Below are positions 35,517 to 44,997 of a stretch of DNA of 64,000 nucleotides, piece by piece (the first letter of the stretch is position 1; each line of letters opens with the position of its first letter). A program made the translations under genes and the position numbers. The DNA is from Trinickia diaoshuihuensis. Lineage in GTDB: Bacteria; Pseudomonadota; Gammaproteobacteria; Burkholderiales; Burkholderiaceae. The notes under the pieces are model-generated. The model did not search any database. It saw only the letters and a list, made by a program, of their open reading frames with translations, and was not told the DNA's origin. The DNA is taken from the NCBI RefSeq assembly GCF_003390925.1, contig NZ_QUBS01000085.1, positions 1 to 64,000 of the forward strand, in the 5' to 3' direction.

Positions 35517-36218
35517 ATGAGTATGAACTGGAATGATTTCGAGACCGTGTTTTCGCAGGCCCGTGTAGGCCGCTATAAGTCCAGGTATCACGGTAACGAG
35601 GTGCAAGCCATGACTGCGTATCTCCACAACCTACGCATCAGCGAGTCTTTGACACCCTTTTTTTCGACAGTCGAAATTGCGCTGAGAAATTCGATGCACA
35701 AGCAACTCGGCGCTTACTTCGGACGCATCGATTGGTGGGAGACCTGGGCCGGGAACCGAGCCTATCGAGGACAAGTCGATCGCATTCAGGCAGCCTACTC
35801 GAAGCTGCTGCGCCGCCGAGAGCCGACCACGCCTGACAAGGTCGTCGCAGAACTAACGTTCGGCTTTTGGGCGACGCTGTTCAACGTCGAATTCCAACAC
35901 ACGCTGTGGTCGCCGCTTCGCAAGGCATTTCCCAATTGCCCCAAACTACAACGGCAGCGAAAGACCGTTGCGGCCTTGGTGAACACGCTCCGAGACATGC
36001 GTAACCGGGCGTTCCACCACGAACCGGTCCTTTGGCTGTCACCGGACGTCGGAACTGTCTATGAGGACGGCCTCAAACTAGTGTCCTGGATTCACGGGCC
36101 CGTGGAAGCGTGGCTGGTCAACCTCACTAGAGTGCATACAACATGGAGTGATTGGAAATTCGCCGAAGCTAGCTTTGCAATGCGTATGGATCGAATATCC
36201 TCGGCACCGGTTCGCTAA
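35517..36218 (+). CDS. Abi-like protein with HEPN-type RNase motif
   Basis: This 233-residue protein (MSMNWNDFETVFSQARVGRY...) resembles the Abi_2/AbiD/F family of abortive-infection proteins. Family-like features are the N-terminal R[YF]xxxxxG...MxxYLxNLRISE region, FFSTVEIALRNSMHKQL, and the C-terminal HEPN catalytic motif RNxxxH (R162-N163 to H167 in LRDMRNRAFHHEP). Such proteins are thought to cut RNA and stop phage growth. Its composition is less GC-rich than neighbours, which fits horizontal gain. The start at 35517 has a weak ribosome binding site; the frame opens at 35460. Confidence 0.75.
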   Translation: MSMNWNDFETVFSQARVGRYKSRYHGNEVQAMTAYLHNLRISESLTPFFSTVEIALRNSMHKQLGAYFGRIDWWETWAGNRAYRGQVDRIQAAYSKLLRRREPTTPDKVVAELTFGFWATLFNVEFQHTLWSPLRKAFPNCPKLQRQRKTVAALVNTLRDMRNRAFHHEPVLWLSPDVGTVYEDGLKLVSWIHGPVEAWLVNLTRVHTTWSDWKFAEASFAMRMDRISSAPVR

Positions 36219-36436
36219 GGATCTCCCCCGCCCCCCGAAACGTTTCCCTCCAATCCCCGCCCTTCCGCGCACAAATCACCTCATCAAAGCGCCCGCGCAG
36301 GCGAGATAGCAAAAATCCTCCCCTTTTGCCGCGAAAGAATAGATCCTTCGCAGCCCCGAGCCAAACCCGCGTCATTTCGTTATCGGCCCGCCGTCGATAG
36401 CGCACGGGGCACAAAAGGGATGAAGGAGACACGACC

Positions 36437-39400
36437 ATGACCGCCCGCCTGCCGATCGACGGCACGCCCGCTCTATCCGAGTACAAGCTCACCGACAACC
36501 TCAGCGCCACGCGCGGCCGCATTTTTCTCACGGGCACGCAAGCGCTCGTGCGCATCTTGCTCACGCAACGCCAGCTCGATCGGGACCAAGGGCTGAACAC
36601 GGCCGGCTTCGTCAGCGGATACCGCGGTTCACCGCTCGGCATGGTCGATCAACAAATGTGGAAAGCGAAAAAGCTGCTCGACGCGGCCGACGTGCGCTTT
36701 CTCCCGGCGATCAACGAGGAACTCGGCGGAACCGCCGTGCTCGGCACGCAGCGCGTCGAATCCGATCCGGAAAGGACCGTCGATGGCGTCTTCGCCATGT
36801 GGTACGGCAAAGGCCCGGGCGTCGATCGAGCCGGCGATGCCCTTAAACACGGCAACGCCTATGGCTCGTCGCCCCATGGCGGCGTCCTCGTCGTAGCCGG
36901 CGACGACCACGGTTGCGTGTCCTCGTCGATGCCCCATCAAAGCGATTTCGCGATGATGGCCTGGCATATGCCGATCGTGAACCCGTCGCATATCGCCGAT
37001 ATGCTCGAGTTCGGCGCCTACGGCTACGCGCTCTCGCGCTTTTCGGGCGCTTGGGTCGGTTTCAAGGCAATCTCGGAGACGGTGGAATCGGGATCCACCG
37101 TCGATCTCGACGCACTGACGACGCACTGGCCCGCCCCGGCCGATTTCACGCCGCCGGCCGGTGGCCTGCACAACCGCTGGCCCGATCTGCCGAGCCTCAC
37201 GATCGAAGCTCGGCTCGCGGCCAAGCTCGACGCCGTGCGCGCCTTCGCGCGTACCAACAGCATCGATAAATGGATTGCGCCCAGCCCGCAAGCCGACGTC
37301 GGCATCGTCACGTGCGGCAAGGCCCACCTCGATCTGATGGAAGCGTTGCGGCGGCTCGACCTCACCGTCGCCGATCTCGACGCGGCCGGCATCCGCATCT
37401 ATAAGGTCGGGCTCTCGTTCCCGCTCGAGACGACGCGCCTCGATACCTTCGTCGACGGCCTCAAAGAGGTGCTCGTCATCGAGGAAAAGGGCCCCGTGAT
37501 CGAGCAGCAGATCAAGGACCATTTGTATAACCGCTCCGCACAAGCGCGCCCGGCCGTGATCGGCAAGCACGATGCGCAAGGCGCCCCGCTCCTGTCCGCG
37601 CTCGGCGAGCTGCGCCCCTCGCGCGTCTTGCCCGTGTTCGCCGATTGGCTCGCGCGGCACAAGAGCACGCTCGACCGGCGCGAGCGCGTCGTCGATCTCG
37701 TCGCCCCGAAGATTCTCTCGAACGCGGCCGACAGCGTGCGCCGCACGCCCTACTTCTGCTCGGGCTGCCCGCACAACACTTCCACGAAGGTGCCCGAAGG
37801 CTCGATCGCGCACGCCGGCATCGGCTGCCACTTCATGGCGTCTTGGATGGAGCGGGACACGACGGGCCTCATTCAAATGGGCGGCGAAGGCGTGGACTGG
37901 GCATCGCATTCGATGTTTACGAAGACGAAGCACGTTTTCCAAAACCTCGGCGACGGCACCTACTTCCACTCGGGCATCCTCGCGATCCGCCAAGCCGTAG
38001 CCGCAAAAACGAACATCACCTACAAGATCCTTTATAACGATGCCGTTGCGATGACAGGCGGCCAACCTGTCGACGGCAGCATCTCCGTGCCGCAAATCGC
38101 GAGGCAGGTCGAAGCCGAAGGCGTCTCGCGCTTCGTCGTCGTCTCGGACGAACCGGAGAAGTACGACGGCCATCATGGGCTGTTCCCGGCCGGCACGACG
38201 TTCCATCACCGGCGCGAACTCGACGCGGTGCAGCGCGAGTTGCGCGAAACGCCGGGCGTGACGGTGCTCATTTACGATCAGACCTGCGCCGCCGAGAAAC
38301 GCCGCCGCCGCAAGAAAGGCGAATTCCCCGATCCCGACAAGCATCTTTTCATCAACGAGGAAGTCTGCGAAGGCTGCGGCGATTGCGGCGTGCAATCGAA
38401 CTGCCTCTCCGTGGAGCCGATCGAAACGGCACTCGGACGCAAGCGCCGCATCGACCAATCGTCGTGCAACAAGGACTTCTCCTGCGTCAACGGCTTTTGC
38501 CCGAGCTTCGTCACGATCGAAGGCGGCAAGCTGAAGAAGGCGGCCGGCGCGGCCTTCGACGAAGCCGCGCTCGATGCGCGCGTCGGGGCCTTGCCGCTGC
38601 CGCAAACGGGCCTGGACGCCGCCCCGTACGACATCCTAGTCACGGGCGTGGGCGGCACGGGCGTGGTCACGGTGGGCGCCTTGATCAGCATGGCCGCGCA
38701 TCTGGAAGGCAAGAGCGCCTCGGTGCTCGACTTCATGGGCTTCGCGCAAAAGGGCGGCTCGGTGCTCTCCTTCGTGCGGTTCGCCGCGCGCGACGAGTGG
38801 CTCAACCAAGTGCGTATCGACACGCAGCAAGCCGACGTTCTGCTCGCATGCGACATGGTCGTCGGCGCGAGCGCCGATGCGCTGCAAACCGTACGCCATG
38901 GGCGCACGCGCATCGTCGTCAACACGCATCCCATTCCGAATGCCTCGTTCGTCGGCAACCCCGACGCCGACCTGCACGCCGATGCGCTCGTCGACAAGAT
39001 GCGCCATGCCGCGGGCGCCGAACGTATGTCGAGTTGCGACGCGCAAGCGCTGGCCGCCAAGTTCCTCGGCGACACTATCGGCGCCAACATTCTCATGCTC
39101 GGTTTCGCTTGGCAACTCGGCCTCGTACCCGTTTCGCACGCAGCGCTCATGCGCGCGATCGAACTGAACAACGTGGCCGTACCGATGAACAAGCTGGCCT
39201 TCGCCGTGGGGCGTCTCGCGGCCGGCGCCCCGGAGGCGCTCGAAGCGTTGTGGGCCGAGCGCCATGCCGCGCGCGCCCCGCAAGCCGCGGGCGAGCGCGC
39301 GGACGCCGCCCTCGATCTCGACGCGTTGATTGCCGATCGCGAGAAGCGCCTCGCGGCATACGGCGGTTCAAGCTATGTCGAGCGCTATCGCGCGCTCGTC

Positions 39401-40039
39401 ACCGCGGCGCGCGAGGCGGAGCACCGCGTGCCCGGCGCCCGTATCGCGCGCGCCGTGGCGACGACCTTCTATCGGTTACTGGCCGTCAAGGACGAATACG
39501 AGGTGGCGCGGCTGCATACGGACGGCACCTTGCGCGCGGCATTGGAGGCGCAGTTCGAAGGTACGGCCGGGAAGGACTTCGCCGTGAAGTTCAACCTCGC
39601 TCCGCCCTCGCTTTCGAAAGCCAAACCGGGGCAAGTCCCGAGCAAGAAGACGTTCGGCACGTGGATGTGGCCGGTCCTCGGCCAGCTTGCGAAATGGCGC
39701 CGCCTGCGCGGCACGGCGCTCGATCCGTTTGGCCGCACCGTCGAGCGCCGCATGGAGCGCGCCCTCGCGAACGACTACGAGACGACGATGCGGCGCGCCT
39801 TCGCCATGCTCGATGCCGTCAATGCCGGCGACGTCGCCGCGCTCGCGGCCCTGCACGAGAAGGTTCGCGGCTACGGGCACGTCAAACTACGCAATCTCGC
39901 AAGCGTCAAACGCGCCGAGCGCGAGTTGGCCGCTCGCCTGGGCTTGGAAGCGAGCACGAGCGCAGCCGTGCAGCAAGCGCTCGACGAAATGAAAGGCGCC
40001 GGTTCACTGCGAGGCATTCCCGTGGTCCTCGCGAAGTAA
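36437..40039 (+). CDS. fused indolepyruvate:ferredoxin oxidoreductase (IorAB-type)
   Basis: This 1200-residue 2-oxoacid:ferredoxin oxidoreductase oxidatively decarboxylates aryl pyruvates, or possibly branched-chain 2-oxoacids, with thiamine diphosphate and Fe-S clusters. The N-terminal pyrimidine-binding region (GFVSGYRGSPLG) is followed by the TPP domain (CSGCPHNTSTKVPEGSIAHAGIGCH). The ferredoxin-type cysteine cluster CEGCGDCGVQSNC starts at C644. The gamma domain has TGVGGTGVVTVGALISMAAH, MGFAQKGGSV, and a C-terminal DUF6537-like extension (about 950-1200). AAGGAGA precedes the ATG. It is the single-chain form typical of aerobic proteobacteria. Confidence 0.93.
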   Translation: MTARLPIDGTPALSEYKLTDNLSATRGRIFLTGTQALVRILLTQRQLDRDQGLNTAGFVSGYRGSPLGMVDQQMWKAKKLLDAADVRFLPAINEELGGTAVLGTQRVESDPERTVDGVFAMWYGKGPGVDRAGDALKHGNAYGSSPHGGVLVVAGDDHGCVSSSMPHQSDFAMMAWHMPIVNPSHIADMLEFGAYGYALSRFSGAWVGFKAISETVESGSTVDLDALTTHWPAPADFTPPAGGLHNRWPDLPSLTIEARLAAKLDAVRAFARTNSIDKWIAPSPQADVGIVTCGKAHLDLMEALRRLDLTVADLDAAGIRIYKVGLSFPLETTRLDTFVDGLKEVLVIEEKGPVIEQQIKDHLYNRSAQARPAVIGKHDAQGAPLLSALGELRPSRVLPVFADWLARHKSTLDRRERVVDLVAPKILSNAADSVRRTPYFCSGCPHNTSTKVPEGSIAHAGIGCHFMASWMERDTTGLIQMGGEGVDWASHSMFTKTKHVFQNLGDGTYFHSGILAIRQAVAAKTNITYKILYNDAVAMTGGQPVDGSISVPQIARQVEAEGVSRFVVVSDEPEKYDGHHGLFPAGTTFHHRRELDAVQRELRETPGVTVLIYDQTCAAEKRRRRKKGEFPDPDKHLFINEEVCEGCGDCGVQSNCLSVEPIETALGRKRRIDQSSCNKDFSCVNGFCPSFVTIEGGKLKKAAGAAFDEAALDARVGALPLPQTGLDAAPYDILVTGVGGTGVVTVGALISMAAHLEGKSASVLDFMGFAQKGGSVLSFVRFAARDEWLNQVRIDTQQADVLLACDMVVGASADALQTVRHGRTRIVVNTHPIPNASFVGNPDADLHADALVDKMRHAAGAERMSSCDAQALAAKFLGDTIGANILMLGFAWQLGLVPVSHAALMRAIELNNVAVPMNKLAFAVGRLAAGAPEALEALWAERHAARAPQAAGERADAALDLDALIADREKRLAAYGGSSYVERYRALVTAAREAEHRVPGARIARAVATTFYRLLAVKDEYEVARLHTDGTLRAALEAQFEGTAGKDFAVKFNLAPPSLSKAKPGQVPSKKTFGTWMWPVLGQLAKWRRLRGTALDPFGRTVERRMERALANDYETTMRRAFAMLDAVNAGDVAALAALHEKVRGYGHVKLRNLASVKRAERELAARLGLEASTSAAVQQALDEMKGAGSLRGIPVVLAK

Positions 40040-40108
40040 GCGGGTCAGGGGCTCGCCATCGAGTACGGGTCGTGCCGGTATGGCGCGACCCACGCAACTT
40101 GCCGCGAA

Positions 40109-41281
40109 CTATTTCGGCGCGACCCAGTTTCCGTTGGCGTCGAGTTGGCGATAAGCCTTGAAGTTGTCACCCTCGGCGATCACCGCCATATACACTGCCT
40201 TGCTGCGGTCGCCCTTCTCGTTGAACGCGATATCCCCCGTCGCGCCCTTGAAATCCGACACCTTGTGCAAGGCCGCGACGATGTCCGCGCGCTTGGTCGA
40301 GCCCGCCGCGGCGATCGCCTTGGCCGTCACCGCCACCGCGTCGTATTCGTAGATCGAGTAGGGTCCGGGATCCGAGCCGAAGGCCTTCTTGTAATCGGCA
40401 ATGAAGCGCCGCGCTTTCGCGCTCGTCAAGAATTGAGGCAGCGGCGCCGTCGTGCAAATCATGCCCTTGGCTGCCGCGCCGGCCGACCGGATCAACGTGA
40501 GGTCCGTCGTCCCGTCGCCGCCCATCATGTATTTGACGGGCAATTTCAATTGCCGTACGTCTCGCGCGATCAGCGCGGCCTCGGGGTAATAGCCCGTGTA
40601 GTAGACGACGTCGGGTTTGAGCGCGCCGACGTTCTTCGCGACCTCGGCGTAATCCATTTGGCCCGGCGTCACCGCGTCGTCATAAACCACTTCGAGGCCT
40701 TCCTTCTTCAACGCCTGAACGGTATTCTCGGCCAAACCCTTCGAGTAGGTGGTGTTGTCGTTGACGACGGCCACGGACTTGGCATGCAAGACCTCCTTCA
40801 TGAACTTCGCCGCGAACGGGCCTTGCTCGTCGTCCCTGCCGATCGTTCTGAACGCCTCGCTCCAGCCTTTCTCGGTGAGTTCCGGATTGGTCGAGGCATC
40901 CATCACGAAGGCCAGACCCGCTCCGTGGAACACCCGCAACTCGGGTAGCGCGGCGCTCGAACAGTAGCCGCCCGCCACCGCCACGACGCCCTTCTGAACG
41001 AGCGCCTGCGCGGCCGTGGCGGCGGCATCGGCATCGCATTTATCGTCTTCGCTCACGAGTTCGATCTTCTTGCCGAGCACGCCGCCTTTCGCATTGATAT
41101 CGTCAGCCGCGAGTTGAGCGCCGTTCAAGATGTCCTTGCCGGCTCGGGAATAGCTGCCCGACAGCGGCACGGGCACCCCGATCTTGATGGTGTCTTGCGT
41201 TTGAGCGTGCGCCGCGCCCGGTACGACCGCCGTCGATACGGCAAGAATGACCGCCGCCAGCGGCGGATGCCGAACCTTCAT
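40109..41281 (-). CDS. branched-chain amino-acid ABC transporter substrate-binding protein (LivJ-like)
   Basis: This 390-residue periplasmic binding protein has a signal peptide cut after AAHA. The type I binding fold is seen in TIKIGVPVPLSGSYSRAGKDILNGAQLAADDINAKGG, VVAVAGGYCSSAALPELRVF and TYSKGLAENTVQAL. It should capture branched-chain amino acids or related small molecules. No permease or ATPase genes lie next to it, so it either works with a transporter elsewhere or feeds signals. It is convergent with the fused oxidoreductase, whose substrates derive from amino acids; a link is only suggestive. Confidence 0.9.
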   Translation of the reverse strand: MKVRHPPLAAVILAVSTAVVPGAAHAQTQDTIKIGVPVPLSGSYSRAGKDILNGAQLAADDINAKGGVLGKKIELVSEDDKCDADAAATAAQALVQKGVVAVAGGYCSSAALPELRVFHGAGLAFVMDASTNPELTEKGWSEAFRTIGRDDEQGPFAAKFMKEVLHAKSVAVVNDNTTYSKGLAENTVQALKKEGLEVVYDDAVTPGQMDYAEVAKNVGALKPDVVYYTGYYPEAALIARDVRQLKLPVKYMMGGDGTTDLTLIRSAGAAAKGMICTTAPLPQFLTSAKARRFIADYKKAFGSDPGPYSIYEYDAVAVTAKAIAAAGSTKRADIVAALHKVSDFKGATGDIAFNEKGDRSKAVYMAVIAEGDNFKAYRQLDANGNWVAPK

Positions 41282-41527
41282 GTTCTGAGCTCCTTTTGCT
41301 TCTTATAAATGAGAGCGCGCACTCGGCCAGCGTTGCAGCGAATATGAAGATGTGGTCGCGGCGCGCGTATCGCAGCTACCCAAGCCATAGCCGGTAGCAA
41401 TACGCGCGCCGCAGGCACCGAAAGACGATTGCGCCGGTCGCGCCTACCCAGATGATAGGCGGCGCAACGGACAGATCAAGCCGCCGTTCGCGCGAGCGCG
41501 GCGGCGGTCGGAAAACCAGGAACGCGT

Positions 41528-42802
41528 TCAGCGCACGGAGTCGTCGAGCCAGTCGATATCGCCGCAGAGCACGCAAAGGCGTTCGCCGATCCGCACGGCC
41601 ATCGACAGCGTCACGCAAGGTAGCGCTTCGTTGATCGACAGGTACGGCTTCGTGGCATGAATGCGATCGGGTGCCTCGATGGCCGCGTTGAAATACGGCC
41701 GGCGCATCCAGTTGGCCCCTTGCGCGTCGGCCACCGGTGCAAAGCGCGCTTCATGGCCCGCCCTGTCGGCGCGCAAGACGACGTTGCGGCCCGCTTGCCG
41801 CCCGTTCTCGTCGAGCAAGAAGCAGCGCGCCGCATGATCGAGGGCGAGGAAATTCCAACAGACCTCCTCGAGCGGCTCGCCTTGCGCGAGGCGCTCACCC
41901 GCCCGCCCGAACGCATGCAGGTACGGCGCGAGCCGATTTGCGCGTCCCCGCTCGCGCGCCGCGCTCTCATCGCGGTGCCGCTGCGCGAGGGCCGCGATCC
42001 GGTCGCCCGCATACGCGCTATCCGCCGGGCCGGGACTCGGACGTCCGAAGTAAAAGCCCTGGACGAAATCGGTGTCGCACGAAAACGCGAGCTGCGCCTC
42101 GTACTCCGTCTCGACGCCTTCGACGAGCACGAGCTTGCCCGCTTCGTGCAGCATCGATACGAACCCGGGCAGAATCGCGGCCGCCTGCGTGCGATGCGCC
42201 GCTTGCGACAGCATCATGCGATCGACTTTGACGATATCGGGATCGAGCTGCCAAATGCGCTCGAGGTTCGAATCGCCCGCGCCGAAATCGTCGAGCGCGA
42301 TCAAAAAGCCTTGCTCCCGAAAGAGCCGCGCCTCCTCGGCCAGCTTATCGAACTCTTCGGCGCGCACGGCCTGCAACTCGATCACGATGCGCCGCGGCGA
42401 CAAGTTCAAGCGCTCGAGATGCGCCCGAAATGCCGCCGCGTGATACGAGTCCGCCAATGCGCCGGAATGGACGTTCAGGAACAGCCACTCGCGCTCGGCT
42501 TTGAGCGACTTGAAGTTCTCCAAGTGCAGGGACTGCGCGAGGCGATCGACATAGTGCAACTCGCCTTGCCGGGCGGCATCGCCGAATACGTCGAGCGGCG
42601 GCACCGGCCGATCGAAGATATCGTGCGCGCGCAGCAAACCTTCGTAGCCCACGGCCCGCAGGTGCGACAAACTGAAAATAGGCTGAAAGACACTCGTGAG
42701 CGTGAGGTCGCGATGGCGCAGCGCGTAGCGCTGCTGGCCCGATGTCACGTCCGATTCGAGGGCCAGCCCGGCGACGGACTCCTCGCGAACGGGGGTCACC
42801 AT
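41528..42802 (-). CDS. EAL-domain protein with C-terminal sensor-like domain
   Basis: The 424-residue protein has an N-terminal EAL domain (about 25-260) and a C-terminal domain of about 150 residues of PDC/Cache-like outline. EAL motifs are YEGLLRAHD, FLNVHSG, IELQAVRA (family ELTE), ALDDFGAGDSN, KVDRMM, VEGVETE and QGFYFGRP. The loss of the second glutamate in ELTE and the altered DDFGTG loop may weaken or abolish phosphodiesterase activity. The C-terminal domain has CFLLDENGRQAGRN and YFNAAIEAPDRIHATKPYLS, typical of a cytosolic ligand-sensing fold. GGGAGGT before ATG 42802 sets the start. Confidence 0.87.
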   Translation of the reverse strand: MVTPVREESVAGLALESDVTSGQQRYALRHRDLTLTSVFQPIFSLSHLRAVGYEGLLRAHDIFDRPVPPLDVFGDAARQGELHYVDRLAQSLHLENFKSLKAEREWLFLNVHSGALADSYHAAAFRAHLERLNLSPRRIVIELQAVRAEEFDKLAEEARLFREQGFLIALDDFGAGDSNLERIWQLDPDIVKVDRMMLSQAAHRTQAAAILPGFVSMLHEAGKLVLVEGVETEYEAQLAFSCDTDFVQGFYFGRPSPGPADSAYAGDRIAALAQRHRDESAARERGRANRLAPYLHAFGRAGERLAQGEPLEEVCWNFLALDHAARCFLLDENGRQAGRNVVLRADRAGHEARFAPVADAQGANWMRRPYFNAAIEAPDRIHATKPYLSINEALPCVTLSMAVRIGERLCVLCGDIDWLDDSVR

Positions 42803-43113
42803 GGCGACCTCCCGGTACAACCGTTGAGAACGTCGCGAACGTCTCTATCCAAACGACTGCTGAAGCGGCTCCAAGTGCGAAAGGCAAAAGGCATGATCGA
42901 CGGCTCCCTCGTTTTCTTTATCAGAGTAGTGGCAGCCGTCACTAAAGCAAGCTCCATGCTTGGGCGCGATCCCAGTATCCAAGCGGCTGAGCGGGCGATG
43001 GTGCGCCAGGCCGGACCGTTCGTTCGGACACCGCGGGGCGGGCGCGCCGCCACGCAGGGCAGCGCGCACCAGCGCGGTGCATCGCACCGCACGGTGCCCG
43101 CGGCGCGCGAGCA
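42803..43113. other. intergenic region between EAL gene and permease
   Basis: This gap of about 310 bases lies downstream of the permease and upstream of the EAL gene, both on the minus strand. It should hold the permease terminator and EAL promoter. A 7-bp hairpin GCGGTGC/GCACCGC (43074-43090) sits about 25 bases past the permease stop and may end that transcript, though no T-run follows. Confidence 0.5.
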
Positions 43114-44421
43114 TCAGAGCACGGGACCGCGCGCGAGTTCGCGCCGCAGCAGGGCATAGAGGATGATCGCGCCGAAGGTGGCGGTGCCGATGCCGCCAAG
43201 CGCGAAGCCGCCGATCTGCAACGAGAAATTGCCCGCACCGATCACGAGCGTGACTGCCGCGACGATCAGATTGCGGTTGTCGGAGAAGTCGACTTTGTTG
43301 ACAACCCAAATGCGCGCGCCCGTCACGGCGATCAGACCGAAGACGACGATCGATACGCCGCCCAGAACAGGGCCCGGGATCGTTTGAATCAGTGCTCCGA
43401 ACTTGGGGGAGAACCCGAGCACGAGCGCAATGACGGCAGCGACCACGAACACCAGGGTCGAATAGATTTTGGTCACCGCCATCACGCCGATGTTCTCGGC
43501 GTAGGTCGTCACGCCGGTGCCGCCCGCAAAACCCGAAACGATCGTGGCGAGACCGTCGCCGACGAACGCCCGGCCGATATACCGATCGAGGTTTTGCCCC
43601 GTCATCGCGCTGACGGCTTTGATGTGCCCGAGGTTTTCGGCGACGAGAATCACGGACACGGGAGCCAGCAACAACATGGCGTGCGGATCGAACACCGGCG
43701 CCGAAAAACGCGGCAGACCGAACCAGGCGGCATTGGCGACGATCGAAAAATCGATCGGCTTGCCGAGGCCCATGCCGTTGCTGGCGACGGCGTAGATCGC
43801 GTAGGCGATGACGAGGCCGACCAGAATCAGCAGGCGCTGCATCATCCCGCGCGCGAACACCGCGACGATGCCGACGCACAGCACCGTGACGACCGCCATC
43901 CACGAGTCGAAGGTCGAACCGCTCACGCTTTTGACCGCGATCGGCGCGAGGTTTAGGCCGATGACGGCGACGATCGAACCGGTGACGGCCGGCGGCATGA
44001 GCGCCTCGATCCATTTCGTGCCGACTGCGGCCACGATGAGACCGATGACGGCGTAGACGACGCCGCACGCGACGATGCCCCCGAGCGCGACCGGGATGTT
44101 CGCGTTGACGCCATGTCCCGCATAGCCGGTCACGGCGATCACGAGCCCGATGAACGAGAAGCTTGAGCCGAGATAGCTCGGTACGCGCCCGCCCACCAGG
44201 ACGAAGAACAGCAGCGTGCCGATGCCGGACATCAAGATGCACAGGTTCGGATCGAAACCCATGAGCAGCGGAGCAAGCACGGTCGAACCGAACATCGCGA
44301 CGACGTGCTGCACGCCCATGGCGAACGTCTGCGGCCACGGCAAGCGCTCGTCGGGCGCGACGACGCGTCCCTCGGCGGCGCGCGGCGCGACGCGCCAGCG
44401 CGGAAAGTAGGATTCGGCCAT
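43114..44421 (-). CDS. uracil-xanthine permease (NCS2 family)
   Basis: This 435-residue nucleobase:proton symporter has about 14 membrane segments. Signature segments are PWPQTFAMGVQHVVAMFGSTVLAPLLMGF at the N-terminus and GFAGGTGVTTYAENIGVMAVTKIYS, holding the conserved glutamate of the uracil-binding site in UraA-like proteins. AAGGAG precedes the chosen ATG at 44421; the open frame reaches 44511. It is not obviously part of the next three-gene unit, whose last gene ends about 165 bases upstream. Uracil is the likeliest substrate but xanthine cannot be excluded. Confidence 0.92.
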   Translation of the reverse strand: MAESYFPRWRVAPRAAEGRVVAPDERLPWPQTFAMGVQHVVAMFGSTVLAPLLMGFDPNLCILMSGIGTLLFFVLVGGRVPSYLGSSFSFIGLVIAVTGYAGHGVNANIPVALGGIVACGVVYAVIGLIVAAVGTKWIEALMPPAVTGSIVAVIGLNLAPIAVKSVSGSTFDSWMAVVTVLCVGIVAVFARGMMQRLLILVGLVIAYAIYAVASNGMGLGKPIDFSIVANAAWFGLPRFSAPVFDPHAMLLLAPVSVILVAENLGHIKAVSAMTGQNLDRYIGRAFVGDGLATIVSGFAGGTGVTTYAENIGVMAVTKIYSTLVFVVAAVIALVLGFSPKFGALIQTIPGPVLGGVSIVVFGLIAVTGARIWVVNKVDFSDNRNLIVAAVTLVIGAGNFSLQIGGFALGGIGTATFGAIILYALLRRELARGPVL

Positions 44422-44586
44422 GCTGGTTGGGCTCCTTCTCGCGGGGTGGAAATATCGCACCGCCTCATTCGGGCGGCGCATTGGAATCACGCGCGAGTTT
44501 AAGGAGGGCAATAAGCGGTGACAAGCCTGTCCAACACTAGAGAGAGGCGCACCGCGGCCGAAGTCCGGATAAACGGACGCATGGGA

Positions 44587-44997
44587 CTAAGGGTCATACC
44601 CAATGGCCCTACCGTCGCGGTACGGCGCGCCCCATTCGCCCCGTTCGCACCGGATGACGCGATAGCGGCCAATCTCGCTTTCGTCGGCGAATCGCCGGAA
44701 GATGTTCATGGGCTCGCACCGCACCCCGCATGTGAATGCGTCGAAGAACGCGCGGCCTTCGCGTGGATAGGTATGCAGCGACACATGCGACTCCGACAGC
44801 AGCAGCAATACCGTTACACCCATTGGCTCGAACGCGTGCTGGATCGTGCCCAGCACCGTCGTGCCCTCGGCGCGCGCAGCCCGCGTCAAGGCGCGAACCA
44901 GCGCGCTGGCGTCGTTCAGCACATCTGCCCTCGTATCGGCAATGTCGACGAGCACATGACGCCCATACGCGAGATGGACCGATTCGAGGTCATCCAT
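44587..44997 (-). CDS. S-adenosylmethionine decarboxylase-like pyruvoyl enzyme (SpeD/SpeH)
   Basis: This 136-residue protein is a short bacterial AdoMet decarboxylase proenzyme homologue. The self-cleavage site is E69-S70 in LLLLSESHVSLHTYP, where S70 becomes the pyruvoyl group. H75 and C90 (FTCG) are at the spacing known for the catalytic pair. AdoMetDC makes decarboxylated SAM, the aminopropyl donor for spermidine. However, some SpeD homologues have been shown to act on ornithine or arginine instead, so substrate is uncertain. It overlaps the MFS gene by 8 bases and is the last gene of a unit with a radical SAM enzyme and a 23-codon ORF; no spermidine synthase is nearby. Confidence 0.88.
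   Translation of the reverse strand: MDDLESVHLAYGRHVLVDIADTRADVLNDASALVRALTRAARAEGTTVLGTIQHAFEPMGVTVLLLLSESHVSLHTYPREGRAFFDAFTCGVRCEPMNIFRRFADESEIGRYRVIRCERGEWGAPYRDGRAIGYDP

Noticed and set aside
36629-38605. A 658-codon minus-strand frame
   Set aside because: It is antisense to the fused oxidoreductase, with Arg/Ala/His-rich sequence and no domain, as expected of GC-rich shadow frames.
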